This document shows positions 37,156 to 46,410 of a DNA stretch of 64,000 bases, one piece after another (position 1 is the first letter of the stretch; the number at the start of each line of letters is the position of its first letter). Source of the DNA: Anaerolineae bacterium. Its GTDB lineage: Bacteria; Chloroflexota; Anaerolineae; Aggregatilineales; JAFGMM01. Under the pieces are notes generated by a model. It saw nothing but the letters and a program-made list of their open reading frames with translations. It ran no database searches and was not told the origin of the DNA. A program made the translations under genes and the position numbers. The DNA lies in the NCBI GenBank assembly GCA_027494055.1, contig JAOSJO010000001.1:744001-808000 (forward strand). The letters run 5' to 3'.

Positions 37156-37584
37156 ATGATGATAAACAGACTTTCGGTTGCAACCATTTGGGTCACGGAT
37201 CAGAATGAGGCGCTACGCTTCTATACGGAAAAGCTCGGTTTCGAAATCCGCGCTGATGTCACAAATGGCGATTATCGCTGGTTAACCGTCGGCTTGAAAG
37301 ACCAGCCCGATATCGAAATTCACCTGGAGGCGGTGAAACCAGGCGTATTGCTTACTCAGGAAGAAGCGGATCAACTGACCAAACTCGTGGAAGCGGGCAA
37401 GATTGGCATCGGTCCGTGGAAAACCGACGATTGCCAGCAGACCTACGAGACGCTCAAGGCCAGAGGCGTGGAGTTCGTGCAACCCCCCACAGATCGCCCG
37501 TATGGGATTATCGAAGCCATCTTCAAGGATAACAGCGGCAACATCATGGTGCTGGCTCAGGACAAGCCCCGCCGGCGGGCGTAG
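37156..37584 (+). CDS. VOC/glyoxalase-family protein (bleomycin-resistance-like)
   Basis: A 142-residue vicinal oxygen chelate protein with the usual unit VATIWVTDQNEALRFYTEKLGFEI and an ending FKDNSGNIMVLAQ. GAGGAG lies just upstream; ATG 37156 or 37159 could serve. It follows the AraC-type regulator closely. AraC-VOC pairs are common, and together with the exporter they suggest a small stress or resistance module. This is an inference. Confidence 0.88.
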   Translation: MMINRLSVATIWVTDQNEALRFYTEKLGFEIRADVTNGDYRWLTVGLKDQPDIEIHLEAVKPGVLLTQEEADQLTKLVEAGKIGIGPWKTDDCQQTYETLKARGVEFVQPPTDRPYGIIEAIFKDNSGNIMVLAQDKPRRRA

Positions 37585-37666
37585 CTAGAGCGCCTTGCCC
37601 AAGATTGCCGTGACACGTCGTATCTCAACCCATAAGTTATGTTAGGCAGTACGAGAGGAGATTACC

Positions 37667-38119
37667 ATGAGCCAGACAGCAAAGAAGGACGCGCAGAAGT
37701 CAGAGGGATTCTCGGACGCGGAACGCGCCGCGATGAAGGAGCGCGCCAAAGAGCTGAAGGCGGAAGCGCGCGCGAAGAAGGACAGGGAGGCCGGGGAAAA
37801 GGACGTGCTTGCGAAGATCGCCGAGATGCCGGAGCCGGATCGCGCCATGGCTACGCGACTTCATGAACTTATCAAAGCCAACGCGCCAGCTCTCACGCCG
37901 AAAACCTGGTACGGGATGCCCGCGTATGCCATGGACGGCAAGGTCGTCTGCTTCTTCACAGCTGCGTCGAAGTTCGACTCGAGGTACGCGACGTTCGGCT
38001 TCAACGACACGGCGAACCTCGACGAAGGCGCCATGTGGCCGACCTCCTTCGCGCTGAAGGCGTTGAACGCCGCTGAAGAGGCAAGAATCGTCGCGCTCGT
38101 GAAGAAGGCGGTGAGCTGA
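37667..38119 (+). CDS. DUF1801-like / iron-chaperone-fold protein
   Basis: About 150 residues. A charged N-terminal helix ([20 protein letters not shown]) is followed by a compact domain with [20 protein letters not shown] and [20 protein letters not shown], which I recognise from widespread proteins of the DUF1801/YdhG type. The biochemical function of this group is not established. GAGAGGAG precedes the ATG. It is probably monocistronic. Confidence 0.8.
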   Translation: MSQTAKKDAQKSEGFSDAERAAMKERAKELKAEARAKKDREAGEKDVLAKIAEMPEPDRAMATRLHELIKANAPALTPKTWYGMPAYAMDGKVVCFFTAASKFDSRYATFGFNDTANLDEGAMWPTSFALKALNAAEEARIVALVKKAVS

Positions 38120-38501
38120 GGACCTTTCGCGCCACTGGCCCCACCCTGGGCGGGATCGTCGGTCGGGTCGAGGCGTTCCCGCGTGACGAGAACGCGCACT
38201 GGCTGACGCGCAATCGGGGTGAAATTGAATACGAAGACAGACTTGGGGTGGCAGTTTTGACTGCCACTTCTGTTGTGTGATTTGACCCAACCGCCCTGGC
38301 CGCGGATTCTGGGGCTTTCCTCGCGGTTGTGAGGCCGTGTGCCCCGTTTGCCTTGTGCCATCGGGTACAATCCGTTGCAGCAAGCGGACCCGACCTGATA
38401 GAATAGGTTAGCAACTTTCAAAACAATCTGAATGTTCCCGGCGGCCGGCAGCACGCCGGCGCGCCGGGTTCACTCGCGACTCCCGGTAGAAAGGCGGAAC
38501 C
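38120..38501. other. Intergenic region before the second ABC importer
   Basis: 382 nt without a gene. A small stem-loop, GTGGCAG-TTTTGA-CTGCCAC, around 38249-38268 is followed by a modest T-rich stretch and may end the preceding transcript. A TACAAT at 38366-38371 could be a -10 element but lacks a matching -35. Confidence 0.4.
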
Positions 38502-39521
38502 ATGAGAAGCGTCTTTACAGTCCTTATCGTCGCCGCCCTCCTCGCACTGGCGACGCCGCTCGCCGCACAGGAGGGCAAAGAGGCTATCGGCAGCCTGTCG
38601 ATTGCGCTGCTCCCCGTGATCGATACGCTGCCGTTTTACGTCGCCGAGGCGAACGGCTACTTCGAAGAAGTCGGGGTCGAAGTTGGGGCCGTGCCCGTCT
38701 CCAGCCCGGTCGAGCGCGACCAGATCATGCAGGCCGGCGCAATCGACGGGATGCTCAACGAGCTGACCACCACCGCCACCTTCAACCGTGACGCGGGTGC
38801 AGATACAGGCCCTCATCGCCGCGCGCATCGCCTATGAGGACTTCCCCATCTTCCGCGTCCTCTCCGCGCCGCGCAGCAACATCACCATCCCGGCTGACCT
38901 GGCCGGCAAGGAGATCGGCGTCTCGCTCAACACCGTGATCGAGTACGTCACCAGCCGCGTCCTTGAGGCGGAGGGCCTCGCCCCTGAGGACATCGCGTTC
39001 GCGTCCGTCCCGTCCATCCCGGAGCGGTTTCAACTGCTGATGCAGGGGCAACTCCTGGTCGCCACCCTCCCCGACCCACTGGCGCAGGCCGCGATACAGG
39101 CCGGCGCGACAAACGTCATCGACGACGCGGCGTACCCGGCGTACAGCCTGAGCGTGCTCAGCTTCAGCGTGGACGCCATCGAGAACAAGCCGGAGGCGAT
39201 CCGCCGCTTCTTACTTGCGTGGGACATGGCCGTGCAGGACCTCAACGCCGACCCTGAGGCCTACCGCGCGCTGTTCCTGGAAAAAGTGACGGTGCCGGAG
39301 AGCGTGCAGGGAGACCTACGAGCTTCCGCCCTTCCCACGCGCGACCCTCCCGACCGAAGCGCAATGGGCCGACGTGCTCGACTGGCTGATCGGACAAGGG
39401 CCTGCTTGAGGAGGAAGTGGCCTACGCGGACTCGATCAACCCGGCGTTCCTGCCCGAAGTGCCCGAAGAGACGCCTGAAGCGCCTGAAACAGAGACGCCG
39501 CCGGCTGCACATGGCGGTTGA
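38502..39521 (+). CDS. ABC substrate-binding protein (NMT1/SsuA/ThiY type), frame broken three times
   Basis: An exported binding protein of about 338 residues. The signal peptide is MRSVFTVLIVAALLALATPLAA. The fold's signatures are TLPFYVAEANGYFEEVGVEV near residue 45 and later DLAGKEIGVSLNTVIEYV. Three single-base removals restore the frame: at 38786-38787 (FNVTRVQIQ), 39309-39311 (VQETYELPPFP) and 39398-39400 (IGQGLLEEEVAY). The corrected protein ends with a Pro/Glu/Thr-rich tail and a stop at 39519-39521. An ATPase and a permease follow, forming a complete importer. Candidate substrates are nitrate, sulfonates, taurine or a thiamine precursor; none can be chosen from sequence. Confidence 0.85.
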
Positions 39522-39560
39522 GGGTGCTGGTAGCGGCCCGGCGGGTCGCGGTGAACGGGC

Positions 39561-39593
39561 AACTCCCAGGGCGCTTCACGCTCCCTGGGAGTT
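39561..39593. repeat. 33-nt hairpin of the 14-5-14 family, copy B
   Basis: Arms AACTCCCAGGGCGC (39561-39574) and GCTCCCTGGGAGTT (39580-39593) surround the loop TTCAC, with one mismatch. It sits between the binding-protein stop and the ATPase start. A TATAAT overlaps its 3' edge (39593-39598). Confidence 0.75.
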
Positions 39594-39608
39594 ATAATTG
39601 TGTGTGAC

Positions 39609-40389
39609 ATGATCGATGTTGACCACCTGACCTTCGCCTATCGCGGCCAGCCGCCGGTCTTCGACGGCTTCTCGTGGCGCGTGGCGCGCGGCGAGGCGTG
39701 GGCCGTGATCGGGCCGTCGGGGTGCGGCAAGACCACGCTGCTCTACCTGCTCGCCGGGCTGCGCCGGCCTACCGGCGGCGCGATCCGCGTCGGTGGGCAG
39801 CCGGTGACGCGCCCGCGCCCGGAGACGGGCCTGATCCTGCAGGATCACGGCCTGCTGCCCTGGGCGACCGTGTGGCAGAATGCCATGCTCGGCCTGGACG
39901 GTGCGCCGGTTCTACGGCCCTGACGGCAAGCACGCCCCGCGCGGCGCGCGCATCGACGACGGCGAAGCGGCACGGCGCGTGCGCCACTGGCTGGCGCGGC
40001 TGGGCATCGACGCGCTGGCGGGGAAGTACCCGGCGCAGCTCTCCGGCGGGCAGCGCCAGCGGGCGGCCATCGCGCGCACGCTCGCCATGCAGCCAGACCT
40101 GCTCCTGATGGACGAGCCGTTCTCCGCGCTGGATGTGGCGACGCGCGAGGACCTGCAGACGCTCACGCTGGAACTGCGCCGTGAGGCCGCGCTGACGAGC
40201 GTGATCGTGACGCACAACATCGAGGAGGCCGTCTACCTGGGCGAGAAGATTCTGGCGCTGCGCCTGCCGCCCAACAGCGCGGCGTGCGTGATCGACAACC
40301 CCAGCGCGGGCGCGCCCGATTACGCAAAGCGCGCGGCGTTCCAGGCGAAGTGCGACGAACTCCGCGCGGCGCTGGGCGTGATGGCGTGA
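39609..40389 (+). CDS. ABC transporter ATP-binding protein (SsuB/TauB/NrtD type), frame broken
   Basis: About 259 residues. Walker A is GPSGCGKTTL near residue 40, the Q-loop ILQDHGLLPWATV, the signature LSGGQRQRAAIAR, and Walker B LLLMDEPFSALD followed by VTHNIEEAVYLGE. The frame breaks at GG 39900-39901. Removing one G gives GLDVRRFYGPDG, which reveals a short insert after the Q-loop before the signature domain. ATG 39609 is taken as the start; an in-frame GTG at 39600 has GGGAG 8 nt upstream inside the hairpin arm and is equally possible. It works with the binding protein before it and the permease after it. Confidence 0.88.
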
Positions 40390-40397
40390 GCGCGATC

Positions 40398-40465
40398 AAC
40401 CACGGAGACACAGAGGACACGGAGAAAGCGACGGTGATCGCGGTGTGCTCTGCGCCTCCGTGGTT
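40398..40465. repeat. 'CCACGGAG' inverted-repeat element, copy 1
   Basis: AACCACGGAG (40398-40407) and CTCCGTGGTT (40456-40465) are perfect inverted ends around a body rich in ACACAGAGGACACGGAG. A second copy lies at 41239-41308, so the pair flanks the permease gene. I know similar elements as common intergenic repeats in many environmental genomes; origin and function are unclear. Confidence 0.75.
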
Positions 40466-40485
40466 CAGACATCAGGTACGGAACC

Positions 40486-41240
40486 GTGAAGAGTCGCCTC
40501 ACGCTGCGTGACATCCTCATCGGCGCGCTGATGTTCCTGGCGCTGTGGCAGGCGCTGGCGTGGCTCATCAACCGCCCGATCATGCCGCCGCCGGGGGTGG
40601 TGCTCCCGGTGTTTCTCGCGCGGCTGCCGGGCGAGTTGGGCGCGCACTTCCTGGCGAGCACGGCGCGCGTGCTGGCCGCGATTGCGCTCGCGGTCGCGCT
40701 CGCCGCGCCGGTGGGCCTGGGCCTGGGGCAGGCGCGCGGCCTGGACCGGGTTTTCTCCCCGCTGATCGCCATCACCTACCCGATCCCGAAGATCGTGCTG
40801 CTGCCGGTGATCTACGTGCTGCTCGGCATCACCGACGTGTCGAAGGTGTTCCTCATCGCGTTCATCCTGTTCTTTCAGATTCTGGTGGTGGTGCGCGACG
40901 AGGCCGCCAGCCTGCGCCCGGAGCTGCTGCTCTCGGTGCGGTCGCTGGGCGCGGGGCGGCGGGCGTTGTTCCGCTATGTGTACTTCCGGCGGCGCTGCCC
41001 GCCGTGCTGACCGCGCTGCGCGTCTCGGTAGGGCTGTCGATTGCGGTGCTCTACATCGCGGAACAGTCGCTCACGCGGTACGGCCTGGGCTACTACATCG
41101 CGACCAATTACCAGGTGCTCCGCTACACGGAGATGTACGCCGGCATCCTGGCGATGAGCCTGATGGGGCTTTTGCTGTATCTCGCCATTTACGCGCTCGA
41201 CCGGCGCGTGAACCGGCATCTGTACCTGGAAGAGGGGTAA
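40486..41240 (+). CDS. ABC transporter permease (SsuC/TauC type), frame broken
   Basis: About 251 residues with six hydrophobic segments. The family's cytoplasmic motif is visible in RPELLLSVRSLGAGRRALFRYVYFP followed by ALPAVLTALRV. The frame breaks at CC 40986-40987; adding one C joins YVYFP to AALPAVLTAL. The start is a GTG at 40486 with only a weak ribosome site. It completes the importer started at 38502. Both sides carry copies of the same intergenic inverted repeat. Confidence 0.87.
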
Positions 41241-41308
41241 ACCACGGAGACACTGAGGACACAGAGATTGATGTGACTTTCTCTCTGTGTTCTCCGTGTC
41301 TCTGTGGT
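41239..41308. repeat. 'CCACGGAG' inverted-repeat element, copy 2
   Basis: A left arm at 41241-41267 (begins ACCACGGAGACAC) pairs with a right arm at 41282-41308 (ends GTCTCTGTGGT), with 3 mismatches in 27 positions and a 14-nt loop. It starts at the last base of the permease stop codon and ends 28 nt before the next gene. Confidence 0.78.
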
Positions 41309-41336
41309 CAGTCTGCACCGTCTTGGAGGGCACAAG

Positions 41337-42047
41337 TGGCGCATCTGCAAGGCCACGCGCGCGCCGCCTACGTCCGGGAGATGTTCGGGCGCATCGCGGG
41401 CCGCTACGACCTGATGAACCGGCTGATGACCTTCGGGCGCGACCGCGCGTGGCGGCGCTACGTGGTGGACCAGGCCGCGCTCCCGCCGGGCGGGCGGCTG
41501 CTCGACGTGGCGACCGGCACCGGCGACATCGCGCTGGAGGCGCTGGCGCGCGACCCGTTGCTGACCGCCGTCGGCGCGGACTTCGCCGTGCCGATGATGC
41601 GCGTGGGGCCGGGCGCGCCCCGGCGGCGCGCGCGTGCGCTGGGTGGAGGCCGACGCGCTGGCGCTGCCCTTCGCTGACGCGACGTTCGACGCGGCGACCT
41701 CCGGCTACCTGTTGCGCAACGTGATCGACCCGACGGCGGCGTTCCGCGAGCAGGCGCGCGTGGTGAAGCCGGGCGGGCGCGTGGTGTGCCTGGACACATC
41801 CCCGCCGCCGGAGAACGCGCTACGGCCCTTCATCATGATCCACCTGCGCTACGTGATCCCGCTGTTGGGCCGGCTGGTGGCCGGCGACAGCGCGGCGTAC
41901 AATTACCTCCCGGAGTCCACGCAGGCGTTCAAGACGCCGGAGGAGCTGGCCGCGATTATGCGCGCGGCGGGGCTGGTGGACGTGCGCTACCGCCCGTTCA
42001 TGTTCGGCACGATGGCGGTGCATGTGGGTGCGCGACCAAAGGAGTAG
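41337..42047 (+). CDS. UbiE/MenG-type quinone C-methyltransferase, frame broken
   Basis: A SAM-dependent methyltransferase, about 236 residues. The N-terminal AYVREMFGRIAGRYDLMNRLMTFG is the hallmark of the UbiE/MenG family. It is followed by the SAM-binding motif LLDVATGTGDIALEA, SGYLLRNVIDPTAAF and VVKPGGRVVCLDTS. Removing one G at 41605-41608 gives MRVGRARPGGARVRWVEADAL. The GTG at 41337 has GGAGGG 6 nt upstream. With the UbiA-type gene at 42574 it probably makes menaquinone (prenylation, then methylation). Confidence 0.9.
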
Positions 42048-42053
42048 GCAATC

Positions 42054-42574
42054 GTGGGCGCGACAGGTTGGACGTACTTTGTGCCAACCAGCCTGACATC
42101 AACAGCGCGTACAGCGCTCCGGCAGCATGTGTTTGAACGCGGCGAGTACTACAAGCTGCCGCGGGTGGAGAAATGTCGGACCAGGAAATGGAGATAATTG
42201 AAGACGCGATCAAGCAGTCTCCGCCCTGGATGCAAGAGATGATGGCGCATCGCTCGTGAGTCACGCAGAGTACAGGAACGCATTACCTGAACCCACAACG
42301 ATTGAAGAACTCCTTGTGTGGAATGAGGACTCAGGACACACTGATCCTCGACATGACGAAGGGCGTAGGAGACAGTCCTGCGTTGGGGAAAATGCCCCAC
42401 TCTCGAGGAGGCACTGCTGAAGCTCTTCGGGCTAGGCAACCCGACCATAGCATGGTCGAGGACAAAGCGGACGATCTCATTGAACTGCGGGAGCGCTGGC
42501 AAGGAACCTACGTCATCGTCTACAAAGACGGCGTGCCCGATGAAATTTGCTTTGCGGGTTATTCTGGCGACTGA
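42054..42574 (+). pseudogene. Conserved hypothetical protein gene, several frame breaks
   Basis: Pieces in different frames read as one protein. GATGWTYFVP continues as QPDINSAYSA, then LRQHVFERGEYYK, then ALPEPTTIEELL, SILDMTKGVGDS-like text, LKLFGLGNPTIA and finally MVEDKADDLIELRERWQGTY through VPDEICFAGYSGD. I recognise this order from a small (about 170-residue) family of unknown function in Chloroflexota and Cyanobacteria-like genomes. At least four shifts are needed. This is more than elsewhere in the window for such a short gene, so either real decay or local sequencing error is possible. A GTG at 42054 follows AAAGGAG. Confidence 0.6.
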
Positions 42575-43484
42575 TGGCGACACAACCCCCTCCCAACCCG
42601 TCTCCAAACCCCGCGCCTGGCTCATGGCCGCGCGCCCGAAGACGCTGCCCGCCGCCGTCGCGCCGGTCATCGTCGGGAGCGCGCTCGCCTACCATGACGG
42701 CGTGTTCGCGCCCCTCCCCGCGCTCGCGGCGCTGGCCGGCGCGCTGCTGTTCCAGATCGCCGTGAACTTCGCCAACGACTACTTCGACTACGTGAAGGGC
42801 ATCGACACCGCCGACCGGCTCGGCCCCACGCGCGTCACCGCCAGCGGCCTGATCGCGCCGGGAGAACTGCGCCTGGGTCTGGCCGCCGTGTTGGGGCTGG
42901 CGCTGCTGGTCGGCGCGTACCTCGTCAGCGTGGGCGGGTGGCCGGTCGCCGTCATCGGCCTTGCGTCGATCTTCGCCCTCCTCGCGTACAGCGGCGGGCC
43001 GTTCCCGCTCGCCTCGCACGGGCTGGGCGACCTCACCGTGTTTATCTTCTTCGGGCTGGCCGGCGTGTGCGGGACGTACTACGTGCAGGCGCGCGCGCTC
43101 ACGCCGACCGTGGTCGTTGCGGCGCTCCCGGTCGGCGCGCTGATTACGGCGATCCTCGTGGTCAACAACCTGCGCGACATCGACACCGACCGGCGCACCG
43201 GCAAGCGCACGCTTGCGGTGATCCTCGGCGCGCGGCGGACACGGCTGGAGTACGCCGCGCTGGTCGGGGCCGCCTATCTGATCCCCGGCCTGCTGTGGGC
43301 GGGCGGCGCGTTCCCCGTGTGGGTGATCCTGCCGTGGGGGTCGCTGGTGCTGGCGTGGCGCGCGGTCGAGTCGATCTACGCGCGCACCGGCCCGGCGCTC
43401 AACACCCTGCTGGCAGACACGGCCCGCCTGACGTTGATCTTCAGCGTGTTGCTGGCGGTGGGGTTCGTCGTGTCGGCGAGCTGA
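42574..43484 (+). CDS. menA: UbiA-family prenyltransferase (MenA-like)
   Basis: A membrane prenyltransferase of about 303 residues. By family it attaches a polyprenyl chain to dihydroxynaphthoate for menaquinone. The first Asp-rich motif is NFANDYFDYVKGID and the second is NNLRDIDTDRRTGKRTLAV; both are typical of MenA. AARPKTLPAAVAPVIVG at the N-terminus is also characteristic. The natural start is likely the ATG at 42574, overlapping the previous stop as TGATG, but one base seems missing near 42606. Otherwise the first in-frame ATG is 42624. It lies near a MenG-type methyltransferase. Confidence 0.88.
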
Positions 43485-43543
43485 GCGGCCCCCGGCGACA
43501 CCTGACGCGGGCCGTCTGCACTCGCGGGCGGTGCATCCAAAAT

Positions 43544-43572
43544 TTGCGCGAATTCGCCAAAGCTGGCATAAT
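43544..43572 (+). promoter_or_regulatory. Promoter upstream of the cold-shock gene
   Basis: TTGCGC (43544-43549), 17-nt spacer, CATAAT (43567-43572), with TG two bases before the -10 (extended -10). It lies 134 nt before the cold-shock start, implying a long leader. Confidence 0.65.
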
Positions 43573-43617
43573 TTCTCCTGTAGTATGCAGGACGTAAGAC
43601 TTTAGTGAGAAAGTTCG

Positions 43618-43642
43618 GCCCGGCATCACGCCGGGCTTTTTT
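43618..43642 (+). terminator. Intrinsic terminator in the leader before the cold-shock gene
   Basis: A stem GCCCGGC (43618-43624) pairs with GCCGGGC (43630-43636), loop ATCAC, then six T. It may end menA transcripts. However, it also lies downstream of the promoter at 43544-43572, so it may act as an attenuator or end a short leader RNA. Confidence 0.85.
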
Positions 43643-43706
43643 ACCACTGAGAGGCCGTCCTTGCTCTACAGTAATACTTTTTTAAGGGTAAGGAGAAAGA
43701 ATACCC

Positions 43707-43925
43707 ATGTCAGAACGTGTTACCGGGACCGTGAAGTGGTTCAGCGGAACCAAGGGCTACGGCTTCATCACCCCCGACGGCGGGGAGCGCGATATCTTCG
43801 TGCACTTCTCGGCCATCCAGGACGACAGCAGCTTCCGTCGCAACCTGGATGAGGGTGATCGGGTCGAGTTCTCCGTAGAGCAGAGTCCCAAAGGCCCTCA
43901 GGCTGTCAACGTCGTAAAACTCTAA
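43707..43925 (+). CDS. Cold-shock domain protein
   Basis: A 72-residue single cold-shock domain that binds single-stranded RNA or DNA. RNP1 is KGYGFITP and RNP2 is [17 protein letters not shown] at the N-terminus is typical of CspA proteins. TAAGGAG precedes the ATG by 11 nt. A long leader with a terminator-like hairpin precedes the gene, and an intrinsic terminator follows 25 nt after the stop. Confidence 0.96.
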   Translation: MSERVTGTVKWFSGTKGYGFITPDGGERDIFVHFSAIQDDSSFRRNLDEGDRVEFSVEQSPKGPQAVNVVKL

Positions 43926-43949
43926 CACCGAACACGGCCATTCACGAAG

Positions 43950-43978
43950 GGGCCTCCGCCACTGGCGGAGGCTCTTTT
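43950..43978 (+). terminator. Intrinsic terminator of the cold-shock gene
   Basis: A 9-bp stem GCCTCCGCC (43952-43960) pairs with GGCGGAGGC (43964-43972), 3-nt loop, followed by TCTTTT. Confidence 0.85.
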
Positions 43979-44053
43979 GATTCGCACGCCGGGGCATATG
44001 CTAAAATGGGACGGCCTTTTACCGTTCTAGCCACACTCAAGGAGAGTACCCTC

Positions 44054-44950
44054 ATGGCCCGTGTTGGATATATCGGTCTCGGCCTGATGGGCGCGTCGAT
44101 GGCGCGCAACCTGATGAAAGCCGGGTACCAGCTCGTCGTGCACAACCGCAGCCGCGCCATCGTCGAGAAGCTTGCCGCCGAGGGCGCGACCCCCGCTGCC
44201 TCCCCACGCGAGGTCGCCGCGCAGAGCGATTTCGTCTTCACCAACCTGCCCGACTCGCCCGACGTGGAGGCGGTCGTGCTGGGCGAGGATGGCGTCATCG
44301 AGGCCGCGCGCGACGGCATGATCTACATCGACAACAGCACCATCAAGCCCGAAACCGCGCGCATGATTGCCGCGCGGCTGGCGGAGGTCGGCGTGCTCGC
44401 GCTCGACGCGCCCGTGAGCGGCGGCACCATCGGCGCGCGCGACGGCACGCTGAGCATCATGGTTGGCGGGCCGCAGGAGGCCTTCGACAGGGCGCTGCCG
44501 CTCTTCGAGGCGATGGGCACGACCGTCATCCGGGTCGGCGAGAGCGGCGCGGGGCAGATCGCGAAGGTCGCCAACCAGATCGTCGTCGCCGGCACGATGG
44601 TCGCGATGGTCGAGGCGCTGGTTGTGGCGCAAAAGGCCGGCGTCGATCCGGCGCGCGTGGTGCAGGCGATCAGCAAGGGCGCGGCGCAGTGTTGGGCGCT
44701 GGACACCAAGCCGGCCAAGCTCTTCAAGCGCGACCACACGCCGGGGTTCAAGGCCTACATGCAGGCCAAAGACCTGAAAATCTGCATCGACACGGGGCGA
44801 ACCTACAACGTCCCCCTGCCGCTGACGGCGGTCGCGCACCAGCTCTACGAGGCAATGGTGAGCATGGGCAACGGCGAGCTGGACAACAGCGCGGTCATCA
44901 CCGTGCTGGAGGCGCTCGCCGACGTGACCGTTGGGGAGGCGGCCGGCTAG
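44054..44950 (+). CDS. NAD(P)-dependent beta-hydroxyacid dehydrogenase (3-hydroxyisobutyrate dehydrogenase-like)
   Basis: A 298-residue two-domain enzyme. The N-terminal cofactor motif is VGYIGLGLMGASMARNL, followed by DAPVSGGTIGARDGTLSIMVGG and the catalytic Lys in GQIAKVANQIVVAG. These identify the 3-hydroxyisobutyrate / tartronate-semialdehyde reductase family. Which beta-hydroxyacid is used is unknown. The ATG at 44054 is preceded by AAGGAGAG. Confidence 0.92.
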   Translation: MARVGYIGLGLMGASMARNLMKAGYQLVVHNRSRAIVEKLAAEGATPAASPREVAAQSDFVFTNLPDSPDVEAVVLGEDGVIEAARDGMIYIDNSTIKPETARMIAARLAEVGVLALDAPVSGGTIGARDGTLSIMVGGPQEAFDRALPLFEAMGTTVIRVGESGAGQIAKVANQIVVAGTMVAMVEALVVAQKAGVDPARVVQAISKGAAQCWALDTKPAKLFKRDHTPGFKAYMQAKDLKICIDTGRTYNVPLPLTAVAHQLYEAMVSMGNGELDNSAVITVLEALADVTVGEAAG

Positions 44951-44974
44951 CCTGGCGCGGCGGGCGGCGCGGGC

Positions 44975-45482
44975 CTACCCGTCGATCAGGCGCTGGAAGT
45001 GCGACGTGTTGAGGGTGGCAGATAGCGACCGCGAGCGCGTCGGCGGCGTCGTCGGGCTGCGGCAGCGCGTCGAGGTCGAGCAGCGCGGCGACCATCTGCT
45101 GCATCTGGAACTTGTCCGCGCCGCCGTAGCCGGCGACGGCCTGCTTGACTTCGTTGGGCTTGTACTCCGCGATGGAGAGGCCGGCCTCCGCGAGCGCCAG
45201 CAGCGCCACGCCGCGCGCGTGCCCCACGGCCATCGCCGTCTTGACGTTGGCGCTGAAGAACAGGCTCTCGACGGCGGCGCTGTCGGGCGTGCGCCAGTCG
45301 ATGAGGGCGGTCAGTTCGTGGTAGAGCTGCTGCAGGCGCGCCGGCAGCGGCGTCCTGGCGGGCGTGGTGATGACGCCGTAATCGACGGCCTGCAGGCCGC
45401 CGTCCACCTCGCGCACCAGCCCGTAGCCGGTGATCGCGGTGCCGGGGTCCAGACCGAGGACGAGGGTTGACTCAGCCATCAT
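44975..45482 (-). CDS. ruvC: Crossover junction endodeoxyribonuclease RuvC, frame broken near its end
   Basis: Resolves Holliday junctions with RuvAB. The catalytic acids are visible: Asp in LGLDPGTAITGYG, Glu in AVESLFFSANVKTA, and the final pair in DAADALAVAICH. Removing one base at GGG 45013-45015 turns a run-on C-terminus into the family ending CHLNTSHFQRLIDG with a stop at 44975-44977, about 168 residues. It follows yebC, the usual neighbour. A terminator-like palindrome lies between them. Confidence 0.93.
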
Positions 45483-45495
45483 GGGCTAAAAGAAA

Positions 45496-45515
45496 GGGCA
45501 CGGCGCGCCGTGCCC
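45496..45515 (-). terminator. Terminator between yebC and ruvC
   Basis: GGGCACGGCG/CGCCGTGCCC is a perfect 20-nt palindrome. Read on the minus strand it is followed by TTTCTTTT, so it can stop transcripts leaving yebC just before ruvC. Confidence 0.7.
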
Positions 45516-45557
45516 CAACCTGCCTGCGTAATTGCCTTCGCCTCACAGCCGCGACGG

Positions 45558-46313
45558 TCACGCCGCCTCGTAGCTCGCCATCAACTCGTCGGTGATGGTG
45601 AGGTTGGAGTAGACCTGGTCCACGTCGTCCAGCTCCTCCAGCCGTTCGATCATGCCCATCACCTTGAGCGCCTTTTCTGGCTCCAGGCCGATTTCCATCT
45701 TGGGCAACCAGTCCAGCCGCGCGTCTTCGATCTCCAGCCCGGCTTCGACCAGCGCGTCCCGCACCGTGCCGAGGCGGTCGCGCGGGGTGTAGATTTCGAC
45801 GAACTCCTCGCCCTGGACCACGTCCTCCGCGCCCACGTCAGCGGCAATGAGGAAGACTTCGTCGAAGTCGCAGCCGTCGCACGGCACGGTGATGTAGCCT
45901 TTTGGTGGAACTGCCAGGCGACCGCGTTCGGCTCGGCCATGTTGCCGTCGGCGCGGGTGAGCACGCGCTTGATGTCCGAGAGGCTGCGGTTGCGGTTATC
46001 GGTCAGCACGTTGATGAGTAGCGCGATGCCGTAAGGTCCATAGCCCTCGTAAAGCACTTCTTCAATGGCATCGGCTTCGGTCGCCAATGCCCGCGCCACG
46101 CGCAATCGCGCGTTCGATGTTGTCTTTGGGCATGTTGGCTGCCCTGGCTTTGTCAATCGCCAGGCGCAGGCGGACGTTCGTTTCAGGGTCGGGGCCACCC
46201 TCGCGCGCGGCGATGCCAATCTCGCGCGTGACGCGGGTGAAGACCTTGCCGCGCTTCGCGTCTTCGGCGGCTTTCTTGCGCTTGATCGTAGACCACTTGC
46301 TATGTCCGGACAT
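45558..46313 (-). CDS. yebC: YebC/PmpR-family protein, frame broken twice
   Basis: About 251 residues. The N-terminus [22 protein letters not shown] is diagnostic of the family, as are [11 protein letters not shown] and [13 protein letters not shown]. Two one-base corrections are needed. Removing a base at 46079-46080 gives [17 protein letters not shown]. Adding one in TTTT 45900-45903 gives [13 protein letters not shown]. Members are DNA-binding regulators or help ribosomes through proline stretches. A good minus-strand promoter and three repeats lie upstream. Confidence 0.93.
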
Positions 46314-46373
46314 TGGGACCTCCGGGATACGCGCGTCGTATCTCGCTGTTTTCATGCATTCGATATCTGTCCA

Positions 46374-46403
46374 ATTATATCGCGGGGTTAATGGCGCTCG
46401 CAA
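46374..46403 (-). promoter_or_regulatory. Promoter of yebC
   Basis: Read on the minus strand: TTGCGA (46398-46403), 18-nt spacer, TATAAT (46374-46379). It is about 60 nt upstream of the yebC ATG. Confidence 0.65.
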
Positions 46404-46410
46404 TGGCAAA

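Noticed and set aside
42302..42574. A separate 90-residue gene
   Set aside because: Only its last 40 residues look like protein; they continue the family pattern of the fragments upstream, so it is part of the broken gene at 42054-42574.
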